A stretch of DNA of 64,000 nt from Aphanomyces cochlioides. Taxonomy: Eukaryota > Oomycota > Saprolegniomycetes > Saprolegniales > Verrucalvaceae. Positions within the stretch are counted from its first letter, which is position 1, and the number at the start of each line of letters is the position of its first letter. Shown here one piece after another: positions 48,211 to 59,261 of the stretch. The notes under the pieces were generated by a model. It saw nothing but the letters and a program-made list of their open reading frames with translations. It ran no database searches and had not been told where the DNA came from. Location: contig JAHQRK010000015.1 of the NCBI GenBank assembly GCA_019828595.1, forward strand, positions 868,001 through 932,000, given 5' to 3'. A program made the translations under genes and the position numbers.

Positions 48211-49556
48211 GGGTCAAGGCTGCCTCTTCCTGGGGTAACATGGTCGGCCAAGTCTCGTTTGCCATCCTTGGTGATATTTTGGGCCGCAAGAAGGTCTATG
48301 GTATCGAATTGATGATTTTGATCTGTGGTGCTTTGCTCTGCGCGTTTGCTGTCTGGCCTGTCAACGGCAACCCTGACAACGTTTTGATCATGTTGGCTGT
48401 GTGGCGTTTCATTTTGGGTGTTGGTATTGGTGGTGACTACCCCGTGTCTGCCGTCATCACGTCTGAATTTGCCTCGAGCGATCGCCGTGGCCAATTCATC
48501 GCTGCTGTTTTTGCCATGCAAGGTTTCGGTATCATTTGCGCTGCTACCCTCGCCATTATCATGTTGGCCGCTATGCAATCGCACATTGTCGAAAGCACTG
48601 TCAACATTGGTTACGTGTGGCGTTTCCTTGCTGGTTTCGGTGCCGTCCCTGCCTTGGCCGCGGTGTACTGGCGTCTTCGCATCCCTGAAACCCCTCGTTT
48701 CACCGTGAACGTGTTGGGTGACCAAGAAGCCGCCGTCCGTAACGCCAACCAATTTTTGCAAGGTACTGCCCACGACAACAACATCTCCGTCCCCAAGCCA
48801 AACACTGCCAAGTCTTTCTCGGAGGCTTTCCGCACTCACTTCTCTCAATGGGCCAACTTGAAGGTTTTGATCGGTTGTGCTGCCTGTTGGTTCTTCTTGG
48901 ACATTGGATACTACGGTACCAACTTGAACACTCCTACCATTCTTTCGATTATCGGTTATGGCTCTCCTACGTCGAAGGGCAACCAAAAGATCTATGATGA
49001 CTTGTGGAACCGCGCTGTGGGTACTGCTATCATCAACATGTGCGGTACCGTCCCTGGTTACTGGTTCACCGTCTTCCTCGTCGAACCTTGGGGTCGCAAG
49101 CCTATCCAATACATGGGTTTCACCATGCTCACGATCTTGTTTTTGGTGTTGGCTATCTGGTTGGATGACTTCAAGGCCCACTACACGACCTTGTTCGTCG
49201 TCTTGTACTCGTTCGCTCAATTGTTCTTCAACTTTGGCCCCAACTCGACCACCTTCATCATCCCTGCTGAAGTGTTCCCCACGGCTGTGCGCTCGACTGG
49301 TCACGGTATCTCTGCTGCCTCTGGTAAGGCCGGTGCCATTTTGGCCGCCCAGTGCTTCGCTGTGATTGCCAAGGGCAGCTTGGGTTTCCAAGGTGTGTTG
49401 TACATTTTCTCGGCTTGCTGCTTCTTGGGTTTGCTCTTCTCCTTCTGGGTGCCCGAAACGAAGGGTCTCACTTTGGAAGAATTGTCTGGCGACAACAACG
49501 AAAAGGACCTTGTTGAAGGCTACCAAGAAAACAAGACTCCTGCCGCTCACGTGTAA
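48211..49556 (+). pseudogene. PHT1-type phosphate symporter, copy 5, 3' part
   Basis: This is the continuation of the gene split by the Polinton. It is open without any break: WVKAASSWGNMVGQ, GDILGRKKVYG, GGDYPVSAVITSE, PGYWFTVFLVEPWGRKPIQ, the C-terminus and a TAA after KTPAAHV. The sequence is nearly identical to copy 6 over most of its length. The C-terminus and 3' flank match copy 1. With only the insertion disrupting it, the gene was probably functional until recently. Confidence 0.92.
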
Positions 49557-49966
49557 GCGTCATTGGTTATGTAACATGTTGTGATCCTTATTCATTACCT
49601 CTTGTTGTTTCATCTGGATTACTGACAACTATTACACTGACTCTAACGAGTTTAGATGTTTATTTCGCTCAATTGATGCACATGAAATACACTGCTGGTT
49701 GAGACTAAGCAGTCAATTGCCCAGACGTAGCCGCTGACAGAAAGAAGAGACGAGTGCTTGATTTGATGCTCATGAGACTGGGAATGATAATGTCAATTAG
49801 AAGATCAAGAGCACTTCACGAGAAAGACAGAGTAGGTGACTTTGCACTTGTCTAACAGTTAGCTTTCACAGGTGCGTTCAGCTGAGGACTCTTCGTCTCA
49901 AGTTGAAATGAGTACTGGCGCAGGAAGTCTCAAGTCCATTCTACTCCAACTGTTGTTTCAACCAAC

Positions 49967-50598
49967 TTGAACACTCCTACCATCTTTTTCATCATCAGTT
50001 GTGGCTCAACATCCTCCGGTGGTAAACAGAATATCTACGATGACTTGTGGAACGAAGCTGTGGGCACTACCATCATCAATACATGCGGCGCAATTCCTGT
50101 CTACTGGTTCACCGTCTTCTTGGTCGAGCCATGGGGTCGCAAGCCCATCCAGTACATGGGTTTCACCTTGCTCTCGATCTTATTTTTGGTGCTGGCCACC
50201 TCGTTGAATGAATTCAAGACCAAGCACACCGTCGTATTCGTGGTCTTGTACTCGTTAATTCAACTTTTCTCCAACTCGGCCCCAACTCGACCACGTTCAT
50301 CATCCCCGCCGAAGTCTTCCCAACTGCAGTTCGCTCGACTGGTGACGGTATTTCTGCCGCTTCGGGTAAGGCTGGTGCCATCATTGCCGCACAGTGTTTC
50401 CCCGTGATTGCTGAGGGAAGCCTTGGCCTCGCCTGTGTGCTGTACATATTCTCGGCTAGCTGCGTCTTGGGGTTGTTGTTCTCTTTCTTGGTGCCTAAAA
50501 CAAAGGGCCTTACATTGGAAAAATTGTCAGGGGATGTTGTCGATGAATACACCGAGGACAAGACCCCAGCCATTTACGAGTTAGCACCAATATTGTGA
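49967..50598 (+). pseudogene. PHT1-type phosphate symporter fragment, copy 7
   Basis: Only the C-terminal part is recognisable: IYDDLWNEAVGTTIIN, YWFTVFLVEPWGRKPIQYMG, then a frame change near 50275 and LGLLFSFLVPKTKGLTLEKL to a TGA at 50596-50598. It is much more diverged than the other copies (for example SLNEFKTKHTVVFV). An old, dead copy without start or N-terminal half. Confidence 0.85.
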
Positions 50599-52104
50599 TT
50601 TTGTACAATATCTCTTGTTGTCTTGCATGGCCACTGACTCTTTTGATTCTACCACGGTGAACGCGCATGGAATACTCCGGCGTATCGAGTCGTGGGTTGT
50701 GTCCAAGGAACCGACGAATGCGATGCCCAATACAATCGAAGGTCAGGTTTCAAGTCCGTGATGTCGTAGAGCATTGACGTGGAATCATGGGTTTTGCTGG
50801 TCTTGCGACCGGGAATGACAACGAAATATTCGGTTGGAAGCGTCTCAAGAGTCTCAAGAGCGTCAAAGTGCAGCTGTCAAGAATAGACATGATAGGCTTT
50901 CCAAGTAAATCAATCAAAGAAAGAGTCGGTGACGCTGTGGTCGTCCAGCATGAAGTCTTTCTCGAGTGTATTTCAACTGAGCACTCTGAGTTCCCAGTCA
51001 CAATAGAGCCATGGACACTGAAAGTATCAGGTGCATTTGCCTGCGACGCTCGTGTGATTTTAAAGTTGCCACAACGTGCCTTTCAAATTGAGGGCACCCA
51101 TTCCAGGCTGTTTCAACAAACACAGAGCGTGGATCTTTAGCCTGAAGTTCAAAGGTTAGTCTCGTCGCTATTGTGTCGACGACTTTGGATGGAATTTTCT
51201 CTGCCGTTTGCCAAGATGTGTCGGTGCTGGTACCATTACACAATATGCATGAAGATCAAAGTGTGTTACAACGCAGCACATTCGTCTCACAGGTTTGACA
51301 AGATAGTGCATGGTGAGATCCATAAGTATGAATCTCAGCGGTCGACAGTCGAAGGAAGGGCAAGTGGTTGTTGGTCACGGGAATGATTTCAAGCACCCAC
51401 CTCTGACAATCGACGCTACTGTTCAAACTGGCGTGGAGATTTCAATCGTCCTCTCCAAGTTGTTAGAGCGATATTCAAACGTAGGGCGATATTCAAGTTG
51501 AAATTTACTCCATTTAGAATCTCGAAGTCAACATCCAAATGACATTTACCGCGCCATTTGCTCCGTCCGCACAGCATAATTTGCAGGATTGTCAATAGAC
51601 ACAGACAAGTGTCTATGCATTTAATGAATGGTCTCGTCTTGCCTCGATTGCTCCAAAGGTACAAATCTATCTGCGAGCCAGATGGGACATGAGCATGTGA
51701 AATCCTTGTTATATGACTGGATGAAGATTCGACCTCAATTTGGATCGAGGCTTCTACGACGTATTCACAAGCTTGCGATGGCTCTATCAGCATCTACAAG
51801 CTTTGGCATTTGCTTTTCTAGGCTTTGCAAGCCAAAATGCTCACGAAAACGCTGTCTTTTGATGATTTACTTTCTACCCAGAGGTGACCTTTCACCAGCC
51901 AGCTGTTTCGATGATCTGGTTGCCTCCAGATTGTAGTCGCCCGAGTCATGAAGGATACGTCGAATCTAGCACTGGTTTTGCCGCCTCTATAGCTCGCTAA
52001 ACAAAGACCCAACGTAGTTGTTAGGTATCTAAATTCTTCACGGCTAAAGGGCTCGAAATGCGACCGATTCCCCGCACGAGGCGACCACGCGCAAGTCGTA
52101 AATC
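50599..52104. other. Intergenic region between copies 7 and 6
   Basis: No gene is supported. The part near 50665-50710 resembles the flank of copy 1 near 17940-17985, so duplicated flanking sequence is present. Short open frames have no recognisable features. Confidence 0.4.
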
Positions 52105-52128
52105 GAGGAAAAGCCCGGCAAAAACATT
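52105..52128 (+). promoter_or_regulatory. Conserved upstream motif of phosphate transporter copy 6
   Basis: GAGGAAAAGCCCGGCAAAAA followed by CATT lies about 165 bp before the ATG. It is conserved with copies 1 and 5 although the rest of this upstream region differs. Confidence 0.45.
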
Positions 52129-52292
52129 ACCCTATGCGTCGTTGCTAAAAAAAGCTGGTGCCACTTTGAAAGCCAAGGTTCATCTTTTGCCACCAATTCT
52201 TGAAGTTCCTCTCACAATATGTCCGCATATTCCTCCACGGAGTGAAAACTCGACGGTCCTGCTCATTCTCCTTTTCGCTTCCTAAAGCTACA

Positions 52293-53843
52293 ATGGCAGT
52301 CGGTCAAGGTCAACGCTCCGTCGCGTTCAAGGATTTGGATACCGCCAAGTTCGGTCCCGCCCACATCCGCGCCATGTTGGTGGCTGGTTCGGGTTTCTTC
52401 GTCGACTCGTACGATAACTTTGTGATCGGTTTGATCGTTCCCATGATTGCTTGGGAATACTACGGCAAGTCCAGCTTGCCTTCGTCCCGCGCTGATGGTT
52501 GGGTCAAGGCTGCCTCTTCCTGGGGTAACATGGTCGGCCAAGTCTCGTTTGCCATCCTTGGTGATATTTTGGGCCGCAAGAAGGTCTATGGTATCGAATT
52601 GATGATTTTGATCTGTGGTGCTTTGCTCTGCGCGTTTGCTGTCTGGCCTGTCAACGGCAACCCTGACAACGTTTTGATCATGTTGGCTGTGTGGCGTTTC
52701 ATTTTGGGTGTTGGTATTGGTGGTGACTACCCCGTGTCTGCCGTCATCACGTCTGAATTTGCCTCGAGCGATCGCCGTGGCCAATTCATCGCTGCTGTTT
52801 TTGCCATGCAAGGTTTCGGTATCATTTGCGCTGCTACCCTCGCCATTATCATGTTGGCCGCTATGCAATCGCACATTGTCGAAAGCACTGTCAACATTGG
52901 TTACGTGTGGCGTTTCCTTGCTGGTTTCGGTGCCGTCCCTGCCTTGGCCGCGGTGTACTGGCGTCTTCGCATCCCTGAAACCCCTCGTTTCACCGTGAAC
53001 GTGTTGGGTGACCAAGAAGCCGCCGTCCGTAACGCCAACCAATTTTTGCAAGGTACTGCCCACGACAACAACATCTCCGTCCCCAAGCCAAACACTGCCA
53101 AGTCTTTCTCGGAGGCTTTCCGCACTCACTTCTCTCAATGGGCCAACTTGAAGGTTTTGATCGGTTGTGCTGCCTGTTGGTTCTTCTTGGACATTGGATA
53201 CTACGGTACCAACTTGAACACTCCTACCATTCTTTCGATTATCGGTTATGGCTCTCCTACGTCGAAGGGCAACCAAAAGATCTATGATGACTTGTGGAAC
53301 CGCGCTGTGGGTACTGCTATCATCAACATGTGCGGTACCGTCCCTGGTTACTGGTTCACCGTCTTCCTCGTCGAACCTTGGGGTCGCAAGCCTATCCAAT
53401 ACATGGGTTTCACCATGCTCACGATCTTGTTTTTGGTGTTGGCTATCTGGTTGGATGACTTCAAGGCCCACTACACGACCTTGTTCGTCGTCTTGTACTC
53501 GTTTGCTCAATTGTTCTTCAACTTTGGCCCCAACTCGACCACCTTCATCATCCCTGCTGAAGTGTTCCCCACGGCTGTGCGCTCGACTGGTCACGGTATC
53601 TCTGCTGCCTCTGGTAAGGCCGGTGCCATTTTGGCCGCCCAGTGCTTCGCTGTGATTGCCAAGGGCAGCTTGGGTTTCCAAGGTGTGTTGTACATTTTCT
53701 CGGCTTGCTGCTTCTTGGGTTTGCTCTTCTCCTTCTGGGTGCCCGAAACGAAGGGTCTCACTTTGGAAGAATTGTCCGGCGACTCGACCGAAAAGATCGT
53801 CGAAGACTACGAAGAAAGCAAGACGCCAGCTGCCCAGGCGTAG
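52293..53843 (+). CDS. PHT1-type H+/phosphate symporter, copy 6 (complete, 516 aa)
   Basis: The start MAVGQGQRSVAFKDLD at 52293 matches the other copies; an in-frame extension upstream is not conserved. All family marks are intact: FFVDSYDNFVIG, GDILGRKKVYG (91-100), GGDYPVSAVITSE (143-155), PGYWFTVFLVEPWGRKPIQ, FIIPAEVFPTAVRSTGHG and GKAGAI. Copy 5 is nearly identical from the start to about residue 490, after which the tail differs (STEKIVEDYEESKTPAAQA here). No intron. Expected at the plasma membrane taking up phosphate with protons. Confidence 0.93.
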   Translation: MAVGQGQRSVAFKDLDTAKFGPAHIRAMLVAGSGFFVDSYDNFVIGLIVPMIAWEYYGKSSLPSSRADGWVKAASSWGNMVGQVSFAILGDILGRKKVYGIELMILICGALLCAFAVWPVNGNPDNVLIMLAVWRFILGVGIGGDYPVSAVITSEFASSDRRGQFIAAVFAMQGFGIICAATLAIIMLAAMQSHIVESTVNIGYVWRFLAGFGAVPALAAVYWRLRIPETPRFTVNVLGDQEAAVRNANQFLQGTAHDNNISVPKPNTAKSFSEAFRTHFSQWANLKVLIGCAACWFFLDIGYYGTNLNTPTILSIIGYGSPTSKGNQKIYDDLWNRAVGTAIINMCGTVPGYWFTVFLVEPWGRKPIQYMGFTMLTILFLVLAIWLDDFKAHYTTLFVVLYSFAQLFFNFGPNSTTFIIPAEVFPTAVRSTGHGISAASGKAGAILAAQCFAVIAKGSLGFQGVLYIFSACCFLGLLFSFWVPETKGLTLEELSGDSTEKIVEDYEESKTPAAQA

Positions 53844-53957
53844 ATATATCCTTAATTCTGTCGTGTTAACAAACTTCAATTTTGTCCTCTTGTATAATCA
53901 CGTTGGTTTTTGCTTGTGAGCTGTGGAGGATAGACCACACAAAAGGTTCATTATCCA

Positions 53958-55517
53958 TTAAACTTGGCTAGCAAGAGGAGTCTTGCTTTCAACGAATTCA
54001 TTCTCGACATCACGTTCGACACCTTCACCGGAGAGTTCTTCCAATGTGAGTCCCTTTGTTTCAGGCACCCAGAAAGAGAAGACCAATCCCAAGAAGCAGC
54101 AAGCCGAGAAGATGTACAACACACCCTTGAAACCGAAGCTGCCCTTGGCAATGACGGCAAAGCACTGAGCGGCAATGATGGCACCAGCCTTACCAGAGGC
54201 AGCAGAGATGCCATGACCAGTCGAGCGAACAGCAGTAGGGAACACTTCAGCAGGGATGATGAACGTGGTCGTGTTGGGACCAAAATTGAAGAAAAATTGA
54301 GCGAATGCATAGAGAACCACGAACAAGGTCGTGTAGTGGGCCCTGAAGTCATCCAACCAGATAGCCAAGACCAAGAACAAGATCGTGAGCATGACGAAGC
54401 CCATGTACTGGATAGGCTTGCGACCCCAAGGTTCGACCAAGAAGACGGTGAACCAGTAGCCTGGAACTGTACCACACAAGTTGATAAGAGTTGTGCCGAC
54501 AGCGCGGTTCCATAGATCGTCGAAGATCTTTTGGTTGCCTTTTGTCTTGGGGGAACCATAGCCGATGATGGACAAGATTGTTGGCGTGTTGAGGGACGTG
54601 CCGTAGTAACCAATATCCAAGAAGAACCAACAGGCAGCACAGCCGATCAGGACTTTTAAGTTGACCCATTTGGAGAAATGCGAGCGGAAAGCTTCCGAGA
54701 AAGACTTGACCGTGTTGGGCTTGGGCACGGAGATCTCATTGTCGTACTTTGTGCCTTCGAGGAATTGGTTGGCATTGCGAATGGCAGCTTCTTCGTCGCC
54801 CAAAACATCAACTGTAAAGCGAGGGGTTTCAGGGATGCGGAGACGCCAATACACAGCTCCCAATGTAGGGATGGCACCGAATCCTGCCAGAATACGCCAA
54901 ACGTAGCCTATGTTGACCGGACCATTATCAATGATACTGGATTTGAGAATGGCCAAGAAGATGATGGCCATGATAGCACCCGTGATGATACCAAAGCCTT
55001 GCATGGCAAACACAGCGGCAATGAATTGACCACGGCGGTCGCTCGAGGCGAATTCGGAGGTAATGACGGCAGACACAGGGTAGTCGCCGCCGATACCAAC
55101 ACCCAAGATGAAGCGCCAAATAGCCAACATGATCAAAACATTGTCGGGGTTGTTGTTGACAGGCCAGACAGCAACAGCACAGAGCAGAGCACCGCAGATC
55201 AAAATCATCAATTCGATACCATAGACCTTCTTGCGGCCCAAGATATCACCCAAGACGGCAAACGCGATCTGACCGACCATGTTACCCCAGGACGAGGCAG
55301 CTTTCACCCAACCATCAGCTTGAGACGAAGGAAGGCTGGACTGATTGAAATACTCCCACGCAATCATCGGGACGATCAAACCAATCACAAAGTTGTCGTA
55401 CGAGTCGACAAAGAAACCAGAGCCGGCCACCAACATCGCACGGACGTGGGCCGAGCTAAACTTGGCATTATCCAACTCGTGGAACGCAACAGATCGCTGT
55501 CCTTGTCCAACAACCAT
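53958..55517 (-). CDS. PHT1-type H+/phosphate symporter, copy 8 (complete, 519 aa)
   Basis: The start MVVGQGQRSVAFHELDNAKF is at 55517. It is the most diverged complete copy, with INPS-like changes such as YFNQSSLPSSQADG and GAIMAIIFLAILKSSIIDNG, but all signatures are kept: GDILGRKKVYG, GGDYPVSAVITSE, PGYWFTVFLVEPWGRKPIQ and FIIPAEVFPTAVRSTGHG. It is convergent with copy 6. The divergence suggests an older duplication kept by selection, so this may be a distinct isoform. Confidence 0.92.
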   Translation of the reverse strand: MVVGQGQRSVAFHELDNAKFSSAHVRAMLVAGSGFFVDSYDNFVIGLIVPMIAWEYFNQSSLPSSQADGWVKAASSWGNMVGQIAFAVLGDILGRKKVYGIELMILICGALLCAVAVWPVNNNPDNVLIMLAIWRFILGVGIGGDYPVSAVITSEFASSDRRGQFIAAVFAMQGFGIITGAIMAIIFLAILKSSIIDNGPVNIGYVWRILAGFGAIPTLGAVYWRLRIPETPRFTVDVLGDEEAAIRNANQFLEGTKYDNEISVPKPNTVKSFSEAFRSHFSKWVNLKVLIGCAACWFFLDIGYYGTSLNTPTILSIIGYGSPKTKGNQKIFDDLWNRAVGTTLINLCGTVPGYWFTVFLVEPWGRKPIQYMGFVMLTILFLVLAIWLDDFRAHYTTLFVVLYAFAQFFFNFGPNTTTFIIPAEVFPTAVRSTGHGISAASGKAGAIIAAQCFAVIAKGSFGFKGVLYIFSACCFLGLVFSFWVPETKGLTLEELSGEGVERDVENEFVESKTPLASQV

Positions 55518-56258
55518 TCAAGCCGTAGTGGGCGAATTCCAAAGTGAGCAATGCAAGGCAAAAGACTGAAAATGCCCCGAGGGTTTCAATCTTCGGACGG
55601 TTGGGGGATCTTTCGTCGTCGTCGCTATTTCCTAAAATAAATACAGTTGTGGGCGGGTGATTCGGTTGACTGTCTCCTCATATGGATATTTATAAGGGAA
55701 TTAATATCGAAGGTCGCCCTCGTCTTATCCTTCCAATTTCACCAGGCAGATTCAATTTCTACTTGCATTGCATTTTGATCGCGCTTGCGAGGATGAGGAC
55801 GTTTTTCTTTCTACTTTTGAGGCTCGAAATAAGTCAATTTGGCTGGATAACAACTTCAATAAGGTCAGACATTACGCCCTGACGTGGCAACCTCTCAGCG
55901 ATATAGAATCTTGCACAAATACAGTTCGATCCATTATGGATGGCAAATGACAAGCGGAACTTTTTAATAAAGCAGCACAGCGTGATGTTAGCTATTCAAC
56001 GCGTATTGCCGCTGTTTGTGTTTTGTGCCAGCGACATGTATCGATCAAAGTCTTGGGTTTGGAGAAAGCAGCGACGTCAGCGAAAAGTCTTCCTCATCGT
56101 CGTAACAAAGCAAATAAGTGATTACAAACGTGAAACAATAAGATGAGTGCCAAGCCGACAACCGAGACCACCATTTGGAAGTATGCATTTCCGTGCATCA
56201 GTGGTGAACAGGCAATGACTTGATGGATAAACAATATGCAAGTGATTCAATTATGTAC
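55518..56258. other. Intergenic region between transporter copy 8 and aquaglyceroporin 1
   Basis: The promoter of copy 8 must lie near 55518-55700. No gene, repeat or RNA is recognised. Confidence 0.4.
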
Positions 56259-57056
56259 TTATGCACAGGACGAAGTCATTGGTGAAGTCGCAGCCGATCG
56301 GTAGTTGTCATCGGCGTAGTTTTCTTCCTCGACTTGGTCGTGGTGGTTGGAGATGAAGACCATGTAAGCACCGCCACCCAAGATCGCCCCCACGATCGGA
56401 CCGCAGATGGGAACCCACCAGTAGTTCTTGTAAATCGTAAACACTTCAGAGCCCCAACCAGCACACGCCGACAACACACGAGGACCAAAGTCACGAGCAG
56501 GATTCAAAGCCGCTCCCGTTGACAAACTGAAGCTCTGCACCAACATCACGACGATCAAACCCACCGTCAATGGCTTCATCACGCGATTCGTTGGCATGTT
56601 GGCTGGATCGTCCACGCTGGAGATCGTAAACACCAACAACGCCGTGCCGATCATCTCGTTCACAAACGCACTGCCGTTGTTCTCCCAGCTCGCGGGATAC
56701 GTGGCGAAAATACCAGCCGTCTTCATCGTGCGGTCAGGGTCCAACGTGTTGATGGCAGGGTAATAGGCAAGGAAGACCATGTAGGCCGCGACGCAGGCAC
56801 CAATGAACTGGGACACAATATAGTATGGCACTTTCTTCCACGGCAAGCGACCATACACCGCCATGGCAATCGAGATGGACGGGTTCAAGTGCGCGCCTGA
56901 GACCCCACCGGCGGTGTGGAGACCCAGCATGACGGCGAGGCCACATCCGAGGGCCGTTTCCGTGAAGCTTCCTTTTTTGCCTTCGCCCAAGATGCCTTGC
57001 GCAGAGACGCCGTTGATAAAGATCATCATGATAAAAGTGCCAGCGATTTCGGCCAA
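56259..57056 (-). CDS. Aquaglyceroporin (MIP family), copy 1
   Basis: A six-helix channel for glycerol and water. The first pore loop is SGAHLNPSISIAMAV (NPS instead of NPA) and the second GAALNPARDFGPRVL; the Asp after NPAR is typical of glycerol channels. The tail is acidic and His-containing (SNHHDQVEEENYADD). The N-terminus is uncertain: the frame upstream reads RVRNQLGRECLAEIAG, then a TAG, then eleven codons back to an in-frame ATG (MSSKSTNWTQ). So either another 5' exon exists or the gene carries a stop at codon 12. It is almost identical to copy 2 in the opposite orientation. Confidence 0.85.
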   Translation of the reverse strand: MAEIAGTFIMMIFINGVSAQGILGEGKKGSFTETALGCGLAVMLGLHTAGGVSGAHLNPSISIAMAVYGRLPWKKVPYYIVSQFIGACVAAYMVFLAYYPAINTLDPDRTMKTAGIFATYPASWENNGSAFVNEMIGTALLVFTISSVDDPANMPTNRVMKPLTVGLIVVMLVQSFSLSTGAALNPARDFGPRVLSACAGWGSEVFTIYKNYWWVPICGPIVGAILGGGAYMVFISNHHDQVEEENYADDNYRSAATSPMTSSCA

Positions 57057-57904
57057 GCATTCTCGACCCAGTTGGTTGCGGACGCGCTAGTGTTGGGTCC
57101 AGTTGGTACTTTTGGAGCTCATGCGTTCAATTCGAGGTTTTTTATTGAATGACTTTGGAGTCGAAGCACTTGCCACTCTTCAACGAGGCTACATACTCGG
57201 TACTTTCTAGCTGAAGTCTGTATTGATATAACTGAGTGTGGTAAAAAAGTGGCCGCACAAACCAATCTTATCATACGCCCGAGTACTCCTTGCAGTCTTG
57301 ACCACGACGCTCCGTTGAGGCACATCAGACGCGTGAAATCATCATCTTCCTCGTCTCTGGAGCTATAAAACCAACACACAAAACATGAGAATTGACATCT
57401 TTTGCTTGAGCGTGAGGCACACAGCTCCATTGCATTGAATGTGAAGATTGCAATGCACGACAAGACACAATCCACGACAGCTATGAGACGCAATTCGATT
57501 TGAAGAGCTCAAAGTTATCTCGGTGGCAATGTCCACGCGACGCCATTCCATTCACTCTGAGGATGTCTGTCCAACATGACGACTCACGGCTGACAGTAAG
57601 CGAAGTCTATTTGATACTGGACACGGTCCATGGACACAGTAGGTAGAAGCAAAAATTGAGCCCATACACGCATAAAGGAAGAGCATGAGATGAAAGATTT
57701 AGATGGCAAAGTCATCTCTGCTGTGAATTTGGTGGCATACATGGTGTTCACACTGCGCAGACCGTATGGGACTCCTAATGGAACATACGGCTATACCGCA
57801 TTCTCGAGTGATTAAAAAATTGCTTTTGTAACGATAGCGTCATGCTTCTACCAAATATCTCTACCAAGCCGTGCTTTCTGCTTTCATTTCGTATTCTGGC
57901 CACG
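57057..57904. other. Intergenic region between aquaglyceroporin 1 and the chitinase-like gene
   Basis: The first 80 bp are shared with aquaglyceroporin copy 2, up to about 57145; after that the two flanks differ. It should contain divergent promoters. No other feature is recognised. Confidence 0.4.
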
Positions 57905-59261
57905 ATGGTGAAACGAGGGTGCCATTGGTGGCCACTGGTCTTCGCGGGTATGTTTTCCTTCTTGTATCCTTATGGCCCTCTCCTGTAGCTGTTGTTGTCG
58001 GTGGAGCCACCGTGTTGATCACCTACTTCACGAAATCTGGAGTCTTTGCCCCAAAGACAACCTCAGAGAACTCTCCCTCTTCGTCCAACACGACTAACTC
58101 AACAAAGCAGAACACAACGTGCACTACCCGCGGCATGTATTTGGATGCAAACAACACATGTACTGCGTGTCCCCAACCGAATAAGACGTTTGCCGTCTTC
58201 TGGCAGAGCTACACCGATGGCTGTCAAGAGGTACGGTACTGCAGGCTCTGAACTATCGATCTTACCGTCACGACGCTCTTAGTTTATCAAATCCGACGCG
58301 TTCAAGTATGTGACCCATGTCTACTGGGGCTTTGCTCTCATTGACAACCAAACTGGTGCTGTTTCCCAGTCATTTCAAGGCAACGACGCTACCTTACTCA
58401 GTTGCGTCAAGGCAATGCACAAGTCGGTGTCCTCCTTGACCTCTCGTCTAACAAACCTTTCAGGAAGTGTGTCCAGCAGTATGCCAGCATCGGCGGTGCC
58501 ACGGAACGAGCAAATTTTATCGCCCTCAACACGTCAGAAAAGATTGCAACGTTTGGCAAAACGGCAGCTACACTCGTCACCAAGTAGAGTTTGTATTGTT
58601 CCATGCAGTGACAAGCCCAACATTGGTAGGTTTGGCTTTGACGGCATCGATGTTGACGACGAAAGCGGCAATGCTTTAGCTGGTGGCAACTGGAACGCCA
58701 ACACGGGCTCCAACGTCGTGGCATATCTCCAGTCGATTCGAAAAGAGTTGAGCGCCCTACCACGAAATGCCTCGGAGCCAGAGTACAAAATCACATGGGA
58801 CGAATTTCCAACCTCGCTGTCCGCCAACTGCAATGCTTCCAGCGGCGACTACCAACGTTGCTTTGACCCTCGAATCGGCCAGGCGGTCGATCAAGTCAAC
58901 ATAATGATGTACAATAGTGAGTTACCGGTACACGCTGCATGATGGATCTGTCAGATGAACGCTGTGATGCTAGAGCGACTACGACACTCTGTTGAATTCG
59001 ACCATCCCGACCTTATGGACGCAATCCGTGTCGTATGCAAAGTTGGTTCTTGGCGGATGCGTAGGCAAGCCTGGTGACGAAGGGGCTTGTTCGTACGGAG
59101 CCTCACCGTCGTCGAGTCAGCTTTCAAAGTATGCATCGGACGGGGCGACCAAGTACGGCGGCACAATGCTCTGGACCGGATCCGCCGACTATGTCATGAA
59201 CAAGGGCACGATCATGACTAGCATGGGCCAAGCTGGTGGATACGGCATCACTCTGCCTTAA
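57905..59261 (+). CDS. GH18 chitinase-like protein with N-terminal membrane anchor (spliced)
   Basis: The start at 57905 (MVKRGCHWWPLVFA) is chosen because a 41-nt intron (57948-57988, GTATGT to TGTAG) then joins to VVVGGATVLITYF, a signal anchor. A Ser/Thr/Asn-rich linker and a small Cys cluster (NTTCTTRGMYLDANNTCTAC) follow. The GH18 barrel begins KTFAVFWQSY and reaches THVYWGFALI; the catalytic motif GFDGIDVDDES has the D-x-x-D-x-D-x-E pattern. NIMMYN and MLWTGSADYV are later strands. Further introns are 58231-58282, 58584-58629 and about 58920-58978. Near 58345-58400 the frame changes; either a weak GT intron or a 1-nt indel explains it. Likely role: hydrolysis or binding of chitin-type polymers at the cell surface. 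Confidence 0.75.

Noticed and set aside
50787..51140. Open frame of 117 codons between transporter copies 7 and 6
   Set aside because: No family resemblance and no splice or promoter signals; it lies in duplicated flanking DNA. Not enough to call a gene.
57119..57493. Minus-strand open frame of 124 codons upstream of aquaglyceroporin 1
   Set aside because: No recognisable domain, and the frame crosses the likely promoter/leader of the aquaglyceroporin gene; chance frame.
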